A DNA stretch of 7,120 nucleotides, from the NCBI GenBank assembly GCA_013298455.1, contig JAAFHR010000168.1:1-7120 (forward strand). The letters are read 5' to 3'. A program made the position numbers and the translations under genes. Of the stretch, positions 5,306 through 7,120 are shown piece after piece. The notes beneath the pieces were generated by a model. The model made no database searches. It had not been told where the DNA came from and was given only the letters and a program-made list of their open reading frames with translations. Position 1 is the first letter of the stretch. Every line of letters starts with the position of its first letter. Source of the DNA: Betaproteobacteria bacterium. GTDB lineage: Bacteria > Pseudomonadota > Gammaproteobacteria > Burkholderiales > Casimicrobiaceae.

Positions 5306-7120
5306 ATGAAGCCCACCCTGCCCCGCACCGAGATCTCTGACTCATCGAAGCTCGATCCAAACAGTGAAACCGACACCTCGCACGGAACCCATTCGATCAT
5401 GGCCCAAGGTCGCAGAGAGTTTGTCCGGAACGTTGCTCTGGGCGCGGCCGCGTTTTCAGCCGTCGGTTTGGCGGGTTGCGGCAGCAGCGATGATCCGCCA
5501 ACGCCGTCGGAATTTAAGTTTGGCGTAGCAAGCGGCGATCCACTGAATGATCGAGTGATTCTCTGGACGCATGCAAAGATCGCAGGCAGTCTTGCTCCGG
5601 TTAAATTGACATGGCAAATCGCTTCAGACACGGCTTTCACGACGCCACTGAAAACTGGCAACGTTGAGGCAAACGAGGCCTCTGGATTCACGGCGAAAGT
5701 AGATGCAACAGGGCTGACCGCCGGACAGACGTACTTCTACCGATTTGTCGATAGCGCCAATGTGGTGTCGCCTATCGGCACCACGCGAACGCTGCCCGCG
5801 TCGGGCGTTGCATCGCTCAAGTTCGCGGTGTTTTCTTGCTCGCTCTACTCTGAGGGCTTTTTTAATGCGTACGACGCCGCGAGCAAATCCGACGCGCAGT
5901 ACGCGCTTCACCTAGGCGACTACATCTACGAATACGGTGCAGACCCTGCGCAGTTTGGTAACGGCAGCGCGGCGGCGCTCGGTCGTGTGGCTGTGCCCGC
6001 GACCGATATTGTGAGTCTGGCCGACTACCGAGCCCGCTACGCACAGTACCGATCGGATCCGAATTTACAAGCGGTCCACGCGAAGATGCCGTGGATCACC
6101 GTGTGGGACGATCACGAATTCACCAACAACGCTTATGTAGGTGGCGCTGAAAATCACAACACCGCAAAGCAAGGTGACTGGACCACTCGCAAAAACATCG
6201 CCGCGAGGGTTTATCACGAATGGATGCCGATTCGTACTCCCGATCCCAGTAACCTACTCAAAATCTATCGCCGCTTCGACTTTGGCAATCTCTTCACACT
6301 GCACATGATCGACACCCGGATCGAGGGCCGTGATCAGCAGTACGACAACTTTGGCGACGCAGACGGTGGCATCGGTCGCTACATCGCAGGGCTCACGCCC
6401 AACGCCAGCGGCGTTCGTCCCGATGCATCACGCAGGATGATGAGCGCGGAGCAACAGAGCTGGCTCACGAGCGGCATGTCAGGATCAAGCGCCACGTGGC
6501 AAGTGGTAGGTAACCAAGACATCATGGCGCGGATGTGGATTCCAGCGTCGGTATTGCAAGCGCAAGCTGCAGCCGCCACGAACCCAAGCGCAGTTCAAAA
6601 AGCCATCGGCGACTACTTGGCAGCCAAGGCGACACGCGCCGCAGCGGGTGCCGCTGCGCTCACGCCCACTCAAACGGCACTCCTTAATCCCGCAGTCAAT
6701 CCACGTCTACCGTACAACCTAGACTCATGGGACGGCTACCCGAGCAATCGCGAAGCCATTCTGCAAACGGTCAAAGCGCAAAACAAAAAGCTCGTCGTGC
6801 TTTCAGGCGACTCGCACAACGGTTGGTTCGCCAACTTAACAACGCTCGCAGGCGAGAAAGTGGGCGTTGAATTTGCTGGGTCGTCGGTCACCTCCCCCGG
6901 TTTTGAGAGCGTAGGATTAGGCGCCCTAGGCAGCTCGCTCGATGGCAGCGTGCTCAGCGCACAACTCGGAAGCGCCGCGGTAGGTGCGGGGCTCGGACTC
7001 ATTGATGATCTGAACTATTCAGACACCAGCCGCCGCGGCTATTTGCTGATGACGGTGACCAGCGCAGCGGTGAAGGGCGAATATGTCTACGTCAGCACAA
7101 TCAAATCGACGACTTACACC
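5306..7120 (+). CDS. phoD: PhoD-family alkaline phosphatase, Tat-exported, C-terminus cut by window end
   Basis: This frame is open for 605 residues to the window end. PhoD enzymes are exported metal-dependent phosphomono- or diesterases that release phosphate. Seen: a twin-arginine signal GRREFVRN (35-42), a hydrophobic stretch, and a lipobox LAGC ending at C58, so it may be a Tat-exported lipoprotein. Next come the PhoD N-terminal domain with FGVASGDP (72-79) and VILWT (84-88), and the phosphoesterase core with FSCS and C178 (176-179), LHLGDYIYEY with D205 (201-210), TVWDDHEF (265-272), GNQDIM (402-407) and LSGDSHNGW (499-507). These cover the expected metal-site motifs. The start at 5306 has only a weak AAGAG before it; an ATG at 5399 would give a shorter signal beginning MAQGRREF and is equally plausible. 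An Ala-rich stretch (about 413-465) looks like an insertion. The last visible residues look close to the family's end. A Pho-box-like array lies upstream. Confidence 0.92.
   Translation, partial: MKPTLPRTEISDSSKLDPNSETDTSHGTHSIMAQGRREFVRNVALGAAAFSAVGLAGCGSSDDPPTPSEFKFGVASGDPLNDRVILWTHAKIAGSLAPVKLTWQIASDTAFTTPLKTGNVEANEASGFTAKVDATGLTAGQTYFYRFVDSANVVSPIGTTRTLPASGVASLKFAVFSCSLYSEGFFNAYDAASKSDAQYALHLGDYIYEYGADPAQFGNGSAAALGRVAVPATDIVSLADYRARYAQYRSDPNLQAVHAKMPWITVWDDHEFTNNAYVGGAENHNTAKQGDWTTRKNIAARVYHEWMPIRTPDPSNLLKIYRRFDFGNLFTLHMIDTRIEGRDQQYDNFGDADGGIGRYIAGLTPNASGVRPDASRRMMSAEQQSWLTSGMSGSSATWQVVGNQDIMARMWIPASVLQAQAAAATNPSAVQKAIGDYLAAKATRAAAGAAALTPTQTALLNPAVNPRLPYNLDSWDGYPSNREAILQTVKAQNKKLVVLSGDSHNGWFANLTTLAGEKVGVEFAGSSVTSPGFESVGLGALGSSLDGSVLSAQLGSAAVGAGLGLIDDLNYSDTSRRGYLLMTVTSAAVKGEYVYVSTIKSTTYT

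Noticed and set aside
1..7120. CRISPR arrays, tRNA or rRNA genes, insertion sequences or integrases
   Set aside because: No regular direct repeats with spacers, cloverleaf or rRNA-like sequence, and no transposase or integrase motifs were found on either strand.

Overview
The window reads as a piece of a Gram-negative, probably proteobacterial (beta- or gamma-) chromosome. The reasons are moderately high G+C coding sequence, Shine-Dalgarno-led genes, a FadD-type acyl-CoA ligase, a Tat-exported PhoD phosphatase with a lipobox, and two kinds of short dispersed intergenic repeat that resemble those I know from such genomes. I cannot name the genus.

Layout. (1) Positions 1-2052, minus strand: a two-gene conflict/defence-type operon. 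The first gene (2052 to 664) encodes a fusion of an N-terminal SIR2-like domain and a C-terminal TIR domain, and begins with TTG. Its stop codon overlaps the start of the second gene by an ATGA junction. The second gene (667 down to base 1, cut by the window edge) encodes the N-terminal part of a STAND-type P-loop NTPase. (2) Positions 2053-2332: a 280-base boundary with two dispersed-repeat-like elements, one a strong perfect hairpin, and no convincing gene. (3) Positions 2333-5037, minus strand: a likely two-gene operon, a long-chain fatty acyl-CoA ligase followed 35 bases later by a bile acid:sodium symporter (BASS) family transporter. Each gene has a good ribosome binding site. (4) Positions 5038-5305: a divergent intergenic region with an 11-base-phased Pho-box-like array on the side of the phosphatase. 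(5) Positions 5306-7120, plus strand: a PhoD-family alkaline phosphatase with a Tat lipoprotein-type signal, open to the window end.

How the genes work together. The ligase and transporter suggest uptake or movement of an organic acid together with CoA activation of a carboxylic acid. The phosphatase is a phosphate-scavenging gene and is probably unrelated to them. The most interesting part is the left end. A regulator-like STAND NTPase is translationally coupled to a protein carrying two NAD-linked domains. In this protein the SIR2 domain seems to have lost its usual catalytic Asn and His, while the TIR domain keeps a plausible catalytic Glu. By analogy with Thoeris and Avs systems this is a candidate abortive-infection or anti-phage module, but that function is inferred, not shown.
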